Source of the DNA: a virus
IMG/VR virus record: IMGVR_UViG_3300037447_000017
Location: 1-22,810 of that record
Length of the DNA: 22,810 bases
Strand: one strand, 5' to 3'
Shown in pieces: positions 7,615 through 14,407 of the stretch; position 1 is the first letter of the stretch, and each line of letters opens with the position of its first letter. The translations under genes and the position numbers were made by a program. The notes under the pieces were generated by a model that did not search any database, had not been told where the DNA came from, and saw only the letters and a list, made by a program, of their open reading frames with translations.

Positions 7615-8550
7615 CTACCACGACACTGTGAACAACTGGCTGAAGTCCGAGTATTCGTAGATCCTCTGACCAGTTGTCAGGCCAGCATTCGTTCCGGCCG
7701 TCACGAGGTCATATCGACCATAAGCTGAATCAAAGATGTAGTTGTGACCGGCCTGTTCTGTGGTCGAAGATATGGTGACAGGGCCGTTGTCACGAATGAT
7801 GAACTTGTATGCGATGTCCCAGTACAGCCACTTTGAAGTAGCACTGGACAACTTCGGCGTGATTGGTTTTGGCTCCACGCCAGCGAACAACACGGTTCCC
7901 TTGGCCCGGCCGTCGAAGGTTGCATTGTTCACAGTTCCGATCAAATCACGTACAGTGCTTTCGTTCGGAATCTTGTATGGTGACGAGTTGTTCGCTGGGA
8001 CTTGCTTCCAGGTATATGTGCATTCAAGAAACGGCTGAATCATGCCGGGTTGCGATTGCAAGATTGCATCACGTTGGCAGAACTTGAAATAGCTCTGAAG
8101 CGTGAGCATGTCAGCCGCTTCGCTGTATTCCTTCTGAACGTATCGGTCTAGTTCAGTTGTGACTTGTTCGTCCGATTTGACATCCCAGTTCACGGGCCGA
8201 TACGTGACCGTGATGAGGGCTCGTTTCCAACTCGACTTGCGACCGGAGACAGAGGGAGCCCCTTCCGGGTCAATGGAAGCCTCAAGAGCGTAAAAGTTGT
8301 ATAAGTCAGGGTGTTGGTCAGGGAGGACACGATACAGCTTGCCGCTCTGTGTGTAAGCGTAGCCTAACAGGTCATCGAGGAAGGCCGCCCGTTGATTCCA
8401 GTCAACAATGTATTTCTTGACGCTTGACGAACTTGACTCGGAAAAGGTTTCCTTCGCCGTGTCCCGATACATTTCCTTGTAAACGTATGGTCCCCACGTT
8501 GCGTCTGTCGCCGTTGTGCTGTCTGCGAATGTCCATTGGTCAAGTCCCAT
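7615..8550 (-). CDS. Putative distal tail / tail-tip structural protein
   Basis: A 311-residue protein directly after the tape measure gene, where siphoviruses encode the distal tail protein. The sequence is mixed alpha/beta with many aromatic residues and no catalytic motif that I recognise. It has no signal peptide or membrane segment. Position is the main argument, and a baseplate-hub or minor tail role is equally possible. The start ATG at 8550 lacks a Shine-Dalgarno and has CTACATA four bases upstream. Confidence 0.5.
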   Translation of the reverse strand: MGLDQWTFADSTTATDATWGPYVYKEMYRDTAKETFSESSSSSVKKYIVDWNQRAAFLDDLLGYAYTQSGKLYRVLPDQHPDLYNFYALEASIDPEGAPSVSGRKSSWKRALITVTYRPVNWDVKSDEQVTTELDRYVQKEYSEAADMLTLQSYFKFCQRDAILQSQPGMIQPFLECTYTWKQVPANNSSPYKIPNESTVRDLIGTVNNATFDGRAKGTVLFAGVEPKPITPKLSSATSKWLYWDIAYKFIIRDNGPVTISSTTEQAGHNYIFDSAYGRYDLVTAGTNAGLTTGQRIYEYSDFSQLFTVSW

Positions 8551-8554
8551 GCCG

Positions 8555-8561
8555 TATGTAG
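8555..8561 (-). promoter_or_regulatory. CTACATA element, 4 bases before the start at 8550
   Basis: Exact heptamer within the 15-base gap after the tape measure stop. Its flanks (CCCTACATACGGC) nearly duplicate those of the capsid-leader copy (GCCTACATACGGC) 7.4 kb away. Confidence 0.55.
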
Positions 8562-8565
8562 GGCG

Positions 8566-10128
8566 TTAGTATCCCAAACCGGCTGGCTCCTGGTTCTTCG
8601 TGTTCTTGTCAATGTTGGCAAGGTAGTCCGAGTTCTTCTTGCTGATTTCCATATGCTCACGATTCACACGCAAGTTTGGATCTTCAACAGCCGATTGCTG
8701 AACCTTCTTGAACATCTCCGAGATCCCAACGAATTGCGGTGCCTGAACGACTGCCTTAGATGCGAAGTCGCTTCCGTCTTTCTTAGCCTTGCCGTCCTTG
8801 TCCTTCTTGGCACCCGGCTTGAAGTCAATGATTCCCTTCAGCGCATCTTCAATGGGCTTATCCAAGATGCCGTTCCCCTCTTTGTCCATCAGTCCTGTTT
8901 TCTGGCCGATGAACTTGGCACCACGCCCCAACATCGTGTTGTCAAGCAACTCCTTGCGAGCGGCCTTCAACATTTGGAAGATGGCAAGTATCTTCTGTGC
9001 CAACATTTGCACGAGTTGACCGATGAACGTGAACAAGTCCTCGGCCGTCTTCATGGCTTCGCCAAGGCCGTCAAGCAGGACTTTCATCACAGTGTCGGCC
9101 GCCTTCTCCCACCAGTCGAAGGCCGGGCGAATCATATTCCACAGTTCGCCAAACAGGTCTTGAACTGCGCTGAATCCTTTCTCCCACATTTCAAACAGTG
9201 GCTCCACGAACTTCCACAACTTGTCGAACAAGGCCGCAATCGGCGTGACGATACCGGCCACGACTGAAAGAACCTTCGCCAACACCGTCATGATGATGGC
9301 CTGGAACTTCATGTAGAGAGGAAGAATGATGCCGACGATTTTCAGCACCGGCTTGAAGATGTCGGCATATACCTTGCCCATTGCGACATAGGCGGGTGCC
9401 ACTGCCTCGATCAGCCCCATCACCGAGGCCGCAACTTTTTCAATCGCAGGCCCCATCTTGTCGAACAACTCGCCAACGGCGGCCGAAATCTTGTCGAAGA
9501 ATGGCTGTAGCGGTTCAAGCAGACCGCCCCACTTGTCAAAAATCTTGCTGATGAAACCGGTCTTTGCCTCCACGAGTGTGAGGACGCCAGCGATGAGTCC
9601 CAGGACCAACAGAATTGCGCCGACAGGACCACCGGCCTTGCCCAAAGAATTGAACGCCATGCCCACGGCCTTCACCCCGGCCGACAGGACCGGGAGGGCG
9701 TTCCCGACTGCTCCAAGGACTCCCACGATTTTGGTGGCGACCATAACGAATGCGGCACCGGCCAAGGCAATCTTGACCCAGTGCAAAATTTGCATTCGTT
9801 GTTCGTCAGTCAGCTTGCGGAAGTAGGCCGCCAACTGGTCAACCCATCGGGTGGCGTCCTTCAAGAGCGGAATGAATATTCGGCCGACTTGCATCGACAG
9901 GATTTGAAGCGAGGCCGTGAAGTTGCGGAATCGAACGGGGTCAGCCGCAGCGACGAGGCCAGTAATGCTGGCCGTCATCACGGCGAAGTTGCGTTGACCC
10001 CCGAGCTTCTGAAGCCCCTCCCCTACGCTCTTCAGCTTGGCTTGGAATTTGGTGAGTTCAGCCTGGATTGCGGCGAAGCCTTTGGAGGCATAGACCACGA
10101 TGCCAGTGGCGATGTTGGACGATTGCAT
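8566..10128 (-). CDS. Tape measure protein
   Basis: A 520-residue alpha-helical protein with the normal tape-measure plan. The N-terminal part (M-M-Q-S-S-N...A-A-I-Q-A-E-L-T-K-F-Q-A-K-L) is coiled-coil-like. A long hydrophobic centre spans about 140-220 (A-G-A-A-F-V-M-V-A..., V-G-A-I-L-L-V-L-G-L-I-A-G-V). Helical repeats rich in W, F and K follow, then a Lys/Asp-rich tail. It lies directly after the frameshifted chaperone pair, as in lambda-like phages. By the usual rule of about 0.15 nm per residue the tail would be about 78 nm, which is short. GTG (10131) and ATG (10128) are both in frame; the CTAAATA element exactly four bases before the ATG favours 10128. Confidence 0.85.
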   Translation of the reverse strand: MQSSNIATGIVVYASKGFAAIQAELTKFQAKLKSVGEGLQKLGGQRNFAVMTASITGLVAAADPVRFRNFTASLQILSMQVGRIFIPLLKDATRWVDQLAAYFRKLTDEQRMQILHWVKIALAGAAFVMVATKIVGVLGAVGNALPVLSAGVKAVGMAFNSLGKAGGPVGAILLVLGLIAGVLTLVEAKTGFISKIFDKWGGLLEPLQPFFDKISAAVGELFDKMGPAIEKVAASVMGLIEAVAPAYVAMGKVYADIFKPVLKIVGIILPLYMKFQAIIMTVLAKVLSVVAGIVTPIAALFDKLWKFVEPLFEMWEKGFSAVQDLFGELWNMIRPAFDWWEKAADTVMKVLLDGLGEAMKTAEDLFTFIGQLVQMLAQKILAIFQMLKAARKELLDNTMLGRGAKFIGQKTGLMDKEGNGILDKPIEDALKGIIDFKPGAKKDKDGKAKKDGSDFASKAVVQAPQFVGISEMFKKVQQSAVEDPNLRVNREHMEISKKNSDYLANIDKNTKNQEPAGLGY

Positions 10129-10132
10129 CACC

Positions 10133-10139
10133 TATTTAG
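10133..10139 (-). promoter_or_regulatory. CTAAATA element, 4 bases before the start at 10128
   Basis: Exact heptamer, embedded in a near-palindrome (CACCTA..TAGGTG). It follows the stop of the frameshift extension (10153-10151) by about 11 bases. Confidence 0.55.
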
Positions 10140-10150
10140 GTGACGCTCAA

Positions 10151-10363
10151 TTAAGTCCGAAAATATGCTTCCGCTTGCCTGACGTAGAGGTCTAACTTTT
10201 CACGGTCCGTGAGCCCCCGATATGCCATAGCTTTGTCGATTGCTCTGCTCACGTCGCTCTTGTCCTCTCCGGCCGAAATATACCGGTGAAGTTCAGGCAG
10301 CGTGAGTGAGCCCACTACATCGGGAGTGAATCGGTATTCGCTGGCAAGGAATCGGTAGATGGC
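10151..10363 (-). CDS. Tail assembly chaperone, -1 frameshift extension (GT-like)
   Basis: An open reading frame with no start of its own, read only by a -1 shift from the preceding gene. Six G (10368-10363 on the minus strand) form the slip site, with codons GGG GGG in the zero frame. After the shift 70 residues follow (A-I-Y-R-F-L-A-S-E-Y..., T-P-D-V-V-G-S-L-T-L-P-E-L-H-R-Y, D-R-E-K-L-D-L-Y-V-R-Q-A-E-A-Y-F), ending at TAA 10153-10151, just before the tape measure. The layout (short product plus longer fusion of about 239 residues) matches the lambda gpG/gpGT system, whose ratio controls tail assembly. It was found by reading the frame by hand. Confidence 0.8.
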   Translation of the reverse strand, partial: AIYRFLASEYRFTPDVVGSLTLPELHRYISAGEDKSDVSRAIDKAMAYRGLTDREKLDLYVRQAEAYFRT

Positions 10364-10869
10364 CCCCCAGGTAAGAGGGGCAGAGCTTTTCCCGGTCGCA
10401 TGGCTTGCAATTTACCGGCCCATACAAGGTACTCTGCTTCCACTTCGGATTCGGTCATTTCAACTGAACCCACGGCTTTGGAAATGATGTCTTCAAGATC
10501 GGCAACATGTTCCATGAGCGCACGGTTCGTCAAGTCCTCCAATTCTGCGGGAGTCATCGACGGATTGCACTTGGCAAACAGCAAGCTGAACAGCTTGTTC
10601 GCCCCTTCCCACGTGGAGGCCAGGGGCATGATGCGCTCATCTTGGATGGTGCCGAACGTAGAAGCACGTGCTTCGGCCTTGGCAATTAGGTCTTTTTGCA
10701 CCTCGGGAGCCAACATGCCGAACACGTCTTTCAGCTTGGCAATCTCCGCATAAGGATCAGATAGCCTTGCCTTGGCCCAGTGTGCGAACTGTTGGAAGGT
10801 GTTAAGGTCAAACTTCGACATGCGGTACGATTTGCCGCCGACGAGAATATCTTGGTCCTGTCCGTCCAT
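10315..10869 (-). CDS. Tail assembly chaperone, short form (G-like)
   Basis: A 184-residue mostly alpha-helical acidic protein (S-K-F-D-L-N-T-F-Q-Q-F-A..., E-L-E-D-L-T-N-R-A-L-M-E). It sits between the tail tube and tape measure genes, the standard place for the tail chaperone. The zero-frame terminus after the slip site is a low-complexity 15-residue tail (P-S-T-D-S-L-P-A-N-T-D-S-L), as expected for the unshifted product. The start ATG at 10869 has AAAGGAG five bases upstream. The gene lacks the CTA(N)ATA element, consistent with co-transcription from the tail-tube gene. Confidence 0.8.
   Translation of the reverse strand: MDGQDQDILVGGKSYRMSKFDLNTFQQFAHWAKARLSDPYAEIAKLKDVFGMLAPEVQKDLIAKAEARASTFGTIQDERIMPLASTWEGANKLFSLLFAKCNPSMTPAELEDLTNRALMEHVADLEDIISKAVGSVEMTESEVEAEYLVWAGKLQAMRPGKALPLLPGGPSTDSLPANTDSLPM
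10363..10368 (-). other. Programmed -1 frameshift slip site
   Basis: A run of six G in the mRNA at the end of the conserved zero-frame chaperone sequence. A P-site GGG tRNA can slip back one base with full re-pairing. The downstream frame is open and has a protein-like sequence. Confidence 0.7.
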
Positions 10870-10883
10870 CGGACTCCTTTCTG

Positions 10884-11261
10884 TTAGCTGATTGTGACGG
10901 CACCGGTTGACTGCGCCGTTCCGCTGAAGCCAATGGCACCTTTGGCCGACACTTCCACGGACACGTTGCTGATGATGAACGATCCGGCAAGCGTCTTAGT
11001 TGACGTTCCGATAAGGCCGGAGAAAGCGACTGTGGCCCCCGGCATCAGACTCAAAGGAGCCCCCGTGGGTGCCGTTGAAGTCCAGAAGCCTTTGAACTGC
11101 AATTCCCACGAGTCAACCGTGGTAATGCGTTCGGTGTGGCCGCTGCTTGCGGTCGTGGTAACGTCGGCAAGTTCTGCCGTTCCGCTTGCGGTCCATGATT
11201 CTGTGTTGAGGGCGTTTGTTCCTGACGAGAGAATGCCGCCTTGTCCTGAGAAGTATGACAT
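10884..11261 (-). CDS. Putative major tail tube protein
   Basis: A 125-residue protein rich in Ser, Thr, Gly and Ala. Its strand pattern is typical of phage tail tubes: M-S-Y-F-S-G-Q-G-G start, S-W-T-A-S-G-T-A-E near 28-36, a conserved W-E-L-Q-F-K-G-F near 52-59, and G-x-x-F-I-I-S-N-V-S-V near 93-102. Position before the chaperone supports this. The ATG at 11261 has no ribosome site; CTAACTA (one mismatch to the heptamer) ends five bases upstream. The next gene's strong ribosome site suggests a two-gene unit. Minor tail or decoration protein is an alternative. Confidence 0.65.
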   Translation of the reverse strand: MSYFSGQGGILSSGTNALNTESWTASGTAELADVTTTASSGHTERITTVDSWELQFKGFWTSTAPTGAPLSLMPGATVAFSGLIGTSTKTLAGSFIISNVSVEVSAKGAIGFSGTAQSTGAVTIS

Positions 11262-11266
11262 GCGTG

Positions 11267-11273
11267 TAGTTAG
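11267..11273 (-). promoter_or_regulatory. CTAACTA, one-mismatch late-element before the tail tube gene
   Basis: One base differs from CTAAATA and the spacing of five bases to the ATG is preserved. It lies in the 15-base gap after the methyltransferase stop. It is weaker evidence than the exact copies. Confidence 0.35.
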
Positions 11274-11276
11274 TCG

Positions 11277-11771
11277 TCACAGCAGCAATTTTCCGAAGAC
11301 AGAGCCAACCTCCCAAAGTGCTGAAGTCTGCTCGGGTGTGACCTGACCATATACGAGGACAACTGAACCAAGTGGGGCTTGTCCTCTCGTGACTTCTGGA
11401 CCGATGGGCGAAATAAACTTGACACGGTAGCCTGGGTAAACGTGAACGTCGGCCGGATTCGCCCGATAGTATTTCGTGGTGAGTGAGTTCGTGTGAACGA
11501 TGAATACCGCCAGCTTCGCTTCATGGGCCTTGGCCATGAAGTCGCCGGGATTCTTGAACGGTGGATTGCAAAAGACCACTTCGTCTGACCAATCTTGCGT
11601 CAAGGCGTCCGTTTCTGGTGTCCAGTAGCGGGGGAGCAAATGGTTGTCGTCGTTGGCGCAGGCATCGACCGTGAATGAGAAGATGGCGTTCAAGGAGTCG
11701 AAGAACTGGGGAGGCGTTTGCCAACACTGTCGGCGGTCGTCTGTAAAGTTGCGCCCGAACTTGTTTACCAT
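11277..11771 (-). CDS. Phage Dam-like N6-adenine DNA methyltransferase
   Basis: A 164-residue protein that matches the phage Dam family (PF05869-type). It has W-Q-T-P-P-Q-F-F-D-S-L near 19-29, then F-T-V-D-A-C-A-N, and the catalytic N-P-P-F motif near 70-73. It would methylate adenine in phage DNA, either for anti-restriction or to mark it. The start ATG overlaps the upstream stop (TGATG at 11773-11769), so it is translationally coupled to the structural gene before it; a TTG one codon earlier is less likely. A modification enzyme inside the tail gene cluster is unusual in position. Confidence 0.85.
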   Translation of the reverse strand: MVNKFGRNFTDDRRQCWQTPPQFFDSLNAIFSFTVDACANDDNHLLPRYWTPETDALTQDWSDEVVFCNPPFKNPGDFMAKAHEAKLAVFIVHTNSLTTKYYRANPADVHVYPGYRVKFISPIGPEVTRGQAPLGSVVLVYGQVTPEQTSALWEVGSVFGKLLL

Positions 11772-12214
11772 CAAATCCCGAGAATCAAAATGTCATACGT
11801 CAGGCTGGCCGATGGTGTCATCAGCAAGTTCTTGTGTGTGCTGTCCACAGTCCGGGCCGTGTCCAGATACAAGCACTTGCCAGGGCCGATGGTGAACAGG
11901 TCCGAGCTACACACCGGGTTGGTAGAACCACCCACTGTGAGCGTGGCCGATGATGACTTGTTGTAAATTTGAATGACTTTCACTGTCGCCATGTTCACGG
12001 TCGAGCCATATCCGGCCTGGGTGAGCGACGTACAGTCAAGGGTTTCCGGCGAAGCAATGGTTCGCTCGTCGGCGAAAACCTTGCTGATGTCTGTGTTTGC
12101 CAGGGCCGACGAATAGGCGATCTTGGGACCACCGGTATAAGTTCCGAGTGGATTGCTGCCCTGGTGTGTGACTCGTGTGCTTACGTCGATTTGTGCGGTT
12201 GCAGTGATTGCCAT
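11771..12214 (-). CDS. Beta-rich virion structural protein
   Basis: A 147-residue protein with alternating strands (Q-I-Y-N-K-S-S-S-A-T-L-T-V-G-G, C-L-Y-L-D-T-A). It looks like a small decoration or tail-spike-base beta-sandwich. Position between the tail terminator-like gene and the tail tube, together with a late element, fits a virion protein. I do not recognise a specific family. The start ATG at 12214 has no ribosome site; CTAAATA ends five bases upstream. The stop is shared with the start of the methyltransferase. Confidence 0.5.
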   Translation of the reverse strand: MAITATAQIDVSTRVTHQGSNPLGTYTGGPKIAYSSALANTDISKVFADERTIASPETLDCTSLTQAGYGSTVNMATVKVIQIYNKSSSATLTVGGSTNPVCSSDLFTIGPGKCLYLDTARTVDSTHKNLLMTPSASLTYDILILGI

Positions 12215-12219
12215 AGGCG

Positions 12220-12226
12220 TATTTAG
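12220..12226 (-). promoter_or_regulatory. CTAAATA element, 5 bases before the start at 12214
   Basis: Exact heptamer overlapping the end of the upstream gene (stop at 12225-12223 lies within it). It thus doubles as a stop codon, as at 16641. Confidence 0.55.
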
Positions 12227-12612
12227 GCAACCGCCACGTCATTCCTTGAATAGTTGAGAAGTGCTGCCCAGTGGCTTTGATAGTCGGGCTCCATAACGAG
12301 CCCCCATCGTTCGATGGTGGTGGTCATGCCACCCGGCGAAATGGTAAACAGGTTCAGAGCGGATAAGACGCCAAGCATCAGCTTGCCGCCCTCATCACGG
12401 TCTATGCCGAATACGTGAACTTCATACTTGCCGTCCCAGAAGTTGATGCCGTTCGTCTGATAGGCCGGAACTTCCTCCCATCCTGAAATGCTCACATAGG
12501 GCGGTTTCAGCTTGTCGCCATAACCCACAACCACGTGGTCAAGATTGATAGGGAAAACGGAGTTTGTTGCAATCTGCTTGCGGATCTGGTCAATGATGTC
12601 TGACGGGTTCAT
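12223..12612 (-). CDS. Tail terminator / tail completion-like protein
   Basis: A 129-residue protein. The N-terminal helix (P-S-D-I-I-D-Q-I-R-K-Q-I) and a central strand region with W-D-G-K-Y-E-V-H-V-F-G-I-D-R-D near 60-74 match the alpha/beta fold of small tail-terminator proteins of siphoviruses (lambda gpU or DUF3168-like). Position after the gp10-like protein fits. No Shine-Dalgarno is visible; TTTTATA with spacing four precedes the ATG and directly follows a terminator hairpin (12628-12654), which suggests an independent start. Confidence 0.6.
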   Translation of the reverse strand: MNPSDIIDQIRKQIATNSVFPINLDHVVVGYGDKLKPPYVSISGWEEVPAYQTNGINFWDGKYEVHVFGIDRDEGGKLMLGVLSALNLFTISPGGMTTTIERWGLVMEPDYQSHWAALLNYSRNDVAVA

Positions 12613-12616
12613 GCCT

Positions 12617-12623
12617 TATAAAA
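12617..12623 (-). promoter_or_regulatory. TTTTATA, possible variant late element
   Basis: Located four bases before the ATG at 12612. Only the ATA end and the spacing match the other elements, and it differs at two positions. Its place directly after a terminator hairpin is the main reason to list it. Confidence 0.3.
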
Positions 12624-12654
12624 GCAACAACGCCCCGGTTTTAGCGGGGCGTTG
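12624..12654 (-). terminator. Rho-independent terminator-like hairpin
   Basis: A perfect 10-bp stem (CAACGCCCCG at 12628-12637 with its complement at 12645-12654) around a 7-base loop. On the minus strand TTGCTTTT follows. It lies after the head-completion genes and immediately before the 12612 start. Confidence 0.65.
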
Positions 12655-12714
12655 CGCAGGTAACAGACAGAGGACGAAGAGCCACAACATCCTTCCAGGC
12701 TGATAATCTATCTA

Positions 12715-13131
12715 TCATCCACCAAGAAGAATCTTGCCCACGTGGTCTTTGTCTCGTTCCCAGGCAATCGTCAGCCAGGGGCGTGGTTGCATCCATTTGG
12801 TTCCGAATTGCAAGAACATCGGATACCCGGCGAGCGATGAGCCCACTTCAAGTGTCAATGCCTTCTTGTCCACCTTGTATGTGAGCGACCGCTGAAACTG
12901 GCCGGTCAACTTGTGTGGGAACTGACCAGGAGCGGATGGATTCAAGCCTTTGTAATAGACAGCCTTCTTGCCGGCATATCTCTTGTACGGTTGGGGATTG
13001 TTGGCGTACTGTCGCCAGGAGGACACCAAGTAGAGCCCGGCCTTGTCCAGATTCTTTTCCATGTCCGTGCGAAGCACGTTCAAGAAAGACTGGCCGTCCC
13101 ACGATACTCGAATAGACAACGGTTCAGACAT
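12715..13131 (-). CDS. HK97 gp10-like tail-completion protein
   Basis: A 138-residue protein. The C-terminal hallmark is F-L-Q-F-G-T-K-W-M-Q-P-R-P-W-L near residues 107-121, the family's 'E/FGT...PRPFL' motif, preceded by a P-H-K-L-T-G-Q-F-Q-R-S-L patch. The ATG at 13131 overlaps the preceding gene's stop (13126-13124) and follows AAGAAG; an in-frame start further upstream at 13182 lies deep inside the neighbour and is rejected. It acts at the head-tail junction. Confidence 0.8.
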   Translation of the reverse strand: MSEPLSIRVSWDGQSFLNVLRTDMEKNLDKAGLYLVSSWRQYANNPQPYKRYAGKKAVYYKGLNPSAPGQFPHKLTGQFQRSLTYKVDKKALTLEVGSSLAGYPMFLQFGTKWMQPRPWLTIAWERDKDHVGKILLGG

Positions 13132-13480
13132 CTTCTTTGTTGAGCCTCTTCTTGGCTTCCTCCGGCCATTCCAAACAGTCAAGCTGGCAATAGTAGCTGA
13201 TGAACAAGTTCTGTTGCGCCCCGTTCACGTGGAACTGATGCTCCTTGCCGGTCGAGTCTGTGAACACGGCCACGTCCTCCCGTTGGTAGTCTTGGACTTG
13301 CGTGGTGTAAATCGTGTGCGAGGCTTCGATTCCACGTTGCATGTAGAACAGTTGTTCGGCCGCCGACAGTGGTTGAACGAAGCTCGGGACGTTCTGAAAC
13401 GTCAGAGTGTACCCGGTGATTTGACCCGCTGAAAACGTCGGCCGCCACACGTCGATAGTATGTCTCATCAATCCTAACAT
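13124..13480 (-). CDS. Head closure / head-tail adaptor protein
   Basis: A 118-residue protein. R-H-T-I-D-V-W-R-P-T near the start and an I-Y-T-T-Q-V-Q-D-Y-x-x-E-D-V-A-V-F strand resemble SPP1 gp16/HK97 gp7-type head-closure ('stopper') proteins. Two ATGs (13480 and 13468) are possible; GGAGG lies three bases before the first and AGGA three bases before the second, both unusually close, so the start is not settled. It overlaps the gp10-like gene by 8 bases and follows the connector gene by 9. Confidence 0.7.
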   Translation of the reverse strand: MLGLMRHTIDVWRPTFSAGQITGYTLTFQNVPSFVQPLSAAEQLFYMQRGIEASHTIYTTQVQDYQREDVAVFTDSTGKEHQFHVNGAQQNLFISYYCQLDCLEWPEEAKKRLNKEDV

Positions 13481-13489
13481 CGTCCTCCA

Positions 13490-14335
13490 TTAAGCGTGCC
13501 AACGTGGGATCGTCGTGAGCTTGTAATAGTTCAAGGCTTGCTTGGCACTCACAGACAAGCTGTCGATACTCGTGGTTGCCAAGCGGGAGTAGCTGTAGCG
13601 GTCGAGTGTTTCCGATGCCAAGCCGGGCGTCATGCGCCGGGAGGCGTACACCAGTTGCACGAGTTCGGCCGTGGCCTGTTGGATCTCTTCCGGCACCGTG
13701 GCGTACCCGCCCGTGTACTGAACCCGACAAGTCTGATACCCATCCCAAAAAGCACCGGGAGCATATATCTCCCCGAGTTCGTAATTGACCCGTTCAAAAG
13801 GCAAGTACCACCAGTACACAAGCAGACTTGCGTTCAGGTTCTTGGCCCCGAATGCTCCTTGCGGCGTCAAGTCCGCCGTTGCCCATGTAGCGAACTGGTC
13901 AGGCACCGTGGCGGACCATCCATTGCCGATGGTGTTGATGTTCGCCCCGAGTGCCGCAAACGTGGCGTAACTGGCGAATGACTTGGTGACAGTTGTGGGC
14001 GTTCCCGAGCTTACCGAATAGAGGACCACGGCCGTACTGGTGACTGTGACCGTTGCCACGGAGACGGCCGAGGAAGTGTTCGTTATCCAGATTGCCGGCA
14101 AAGGCGAGATCCGAACCGCCTTCACTTGGATGATGGGCGGGTTCGCCACCAGGATGTTCGGGTCATCGGTGCCATAAATCAGTTCGTCAAAGTCCTGACT
14201 CGTGAAGCGACGATTGCAATAGTCTTCGACTGTTGCGCTACAGGCCGTGATGAGGCTCGACAGAACGGAGTCATCGGCCGACGGTGTGTTCGGGATTTGT
14301 TGCTTGGCACGAGCAAGTGTGATGAGGTCAGACAC
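13490..14335 (-). CDS. Head-tail connector (gp6-like) with a large inserted domain
   Basis: A 281-residue protein. The first helices (D-L-I-T-L-A-R-A-K-Q-Q-I ... L-I-T-A-C-S-A-T-V-E-D-Y-C-N-R-R-F) are those of HK97 gp6-like connectors, and the helical end (Q-Q-A-T-A-E-L-V-Q-L-V-Y) completes the fold. A Thr/Val/Ser-rich insertion of about 120 residues, with G-N-G-W-S-A-T-V near its end, separates them, making the protein more than twice the usual length. I take the GTG at 14335 as the start, because CTACATA lies exactly four bases upstream and the sequence then begins V-S-D-L-I-T-L. A TTG at 14359 is possible but would put the element inside the coding sequence. Confidence 0.75.
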   Translation of the reverse strand: MSDLITLARAKQQIPNTPSADDSVLSSLITACSATVEDYCNRRFTSQDFDELIYGTDDPNILVANPPIIQVKAVRISPLPAIWITNTSSAVSVATVTVTSTAVVLYSVSSGTPTTVTKSFASYATFAALGANINTIGNGWSATVPDQFATWATADLTPQGAFGAKNLNASLLVYWWYLPFERVNYELGEIYAPGAFWDGYQTCRVQYTGGYATVPEEIQQATAELVQLVYASRRMTPGLASETLDRYSYSRLATTSIDSLSVSAKQALNYYKLTTIPRWHA

Positions 14336-14339
14336 ACCG

Positions 14340-14346
14340 TATGTAG
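14340..14346 (-). promoter_or_regulatory. CTACATA element, 4 bases before the start at 14335
   Basis: Exact heptamer. It lies about 20 bases after the terminator hairpin of the capsid gene. Confidence 0.55.
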
Positions 14347-14358
14347 CCGATGAGCGCA

Positions 14359-14387
14359 AAAGAAAAGGCCGCCCGTTTGGGCGGCCT
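14359..14387 (-). terminator. Rho-independent terminator after the capsid gene
   Basis: A 9-bp perfect stem (arms 14366-14374 and 14379-14387, AGGCCGCCC) with a 4-base loop, followed on the minus strand by TTTTCTTTT. It lies about 20 bases past the stop of the major capsid gene and would isolate the highly expressed capsid message. Confidence 0.8.
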
Positions 14388-14407
14388 CTTGCTTCGTTGG
14401 CGTCGGA

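Noticed and set aside
8536-9267. Plus-strand 243-codon open frame
   Set aside because: Antisense to the tape measure gene and without motifs or a ribosome site; a result of codon bias.
14336-14359. TTG start giving eight extra residues on the connector
   Set aside because: It would put the CTACATA element inside the coding sequence; GTG at 14335 has the same four-base spacing as other genes.
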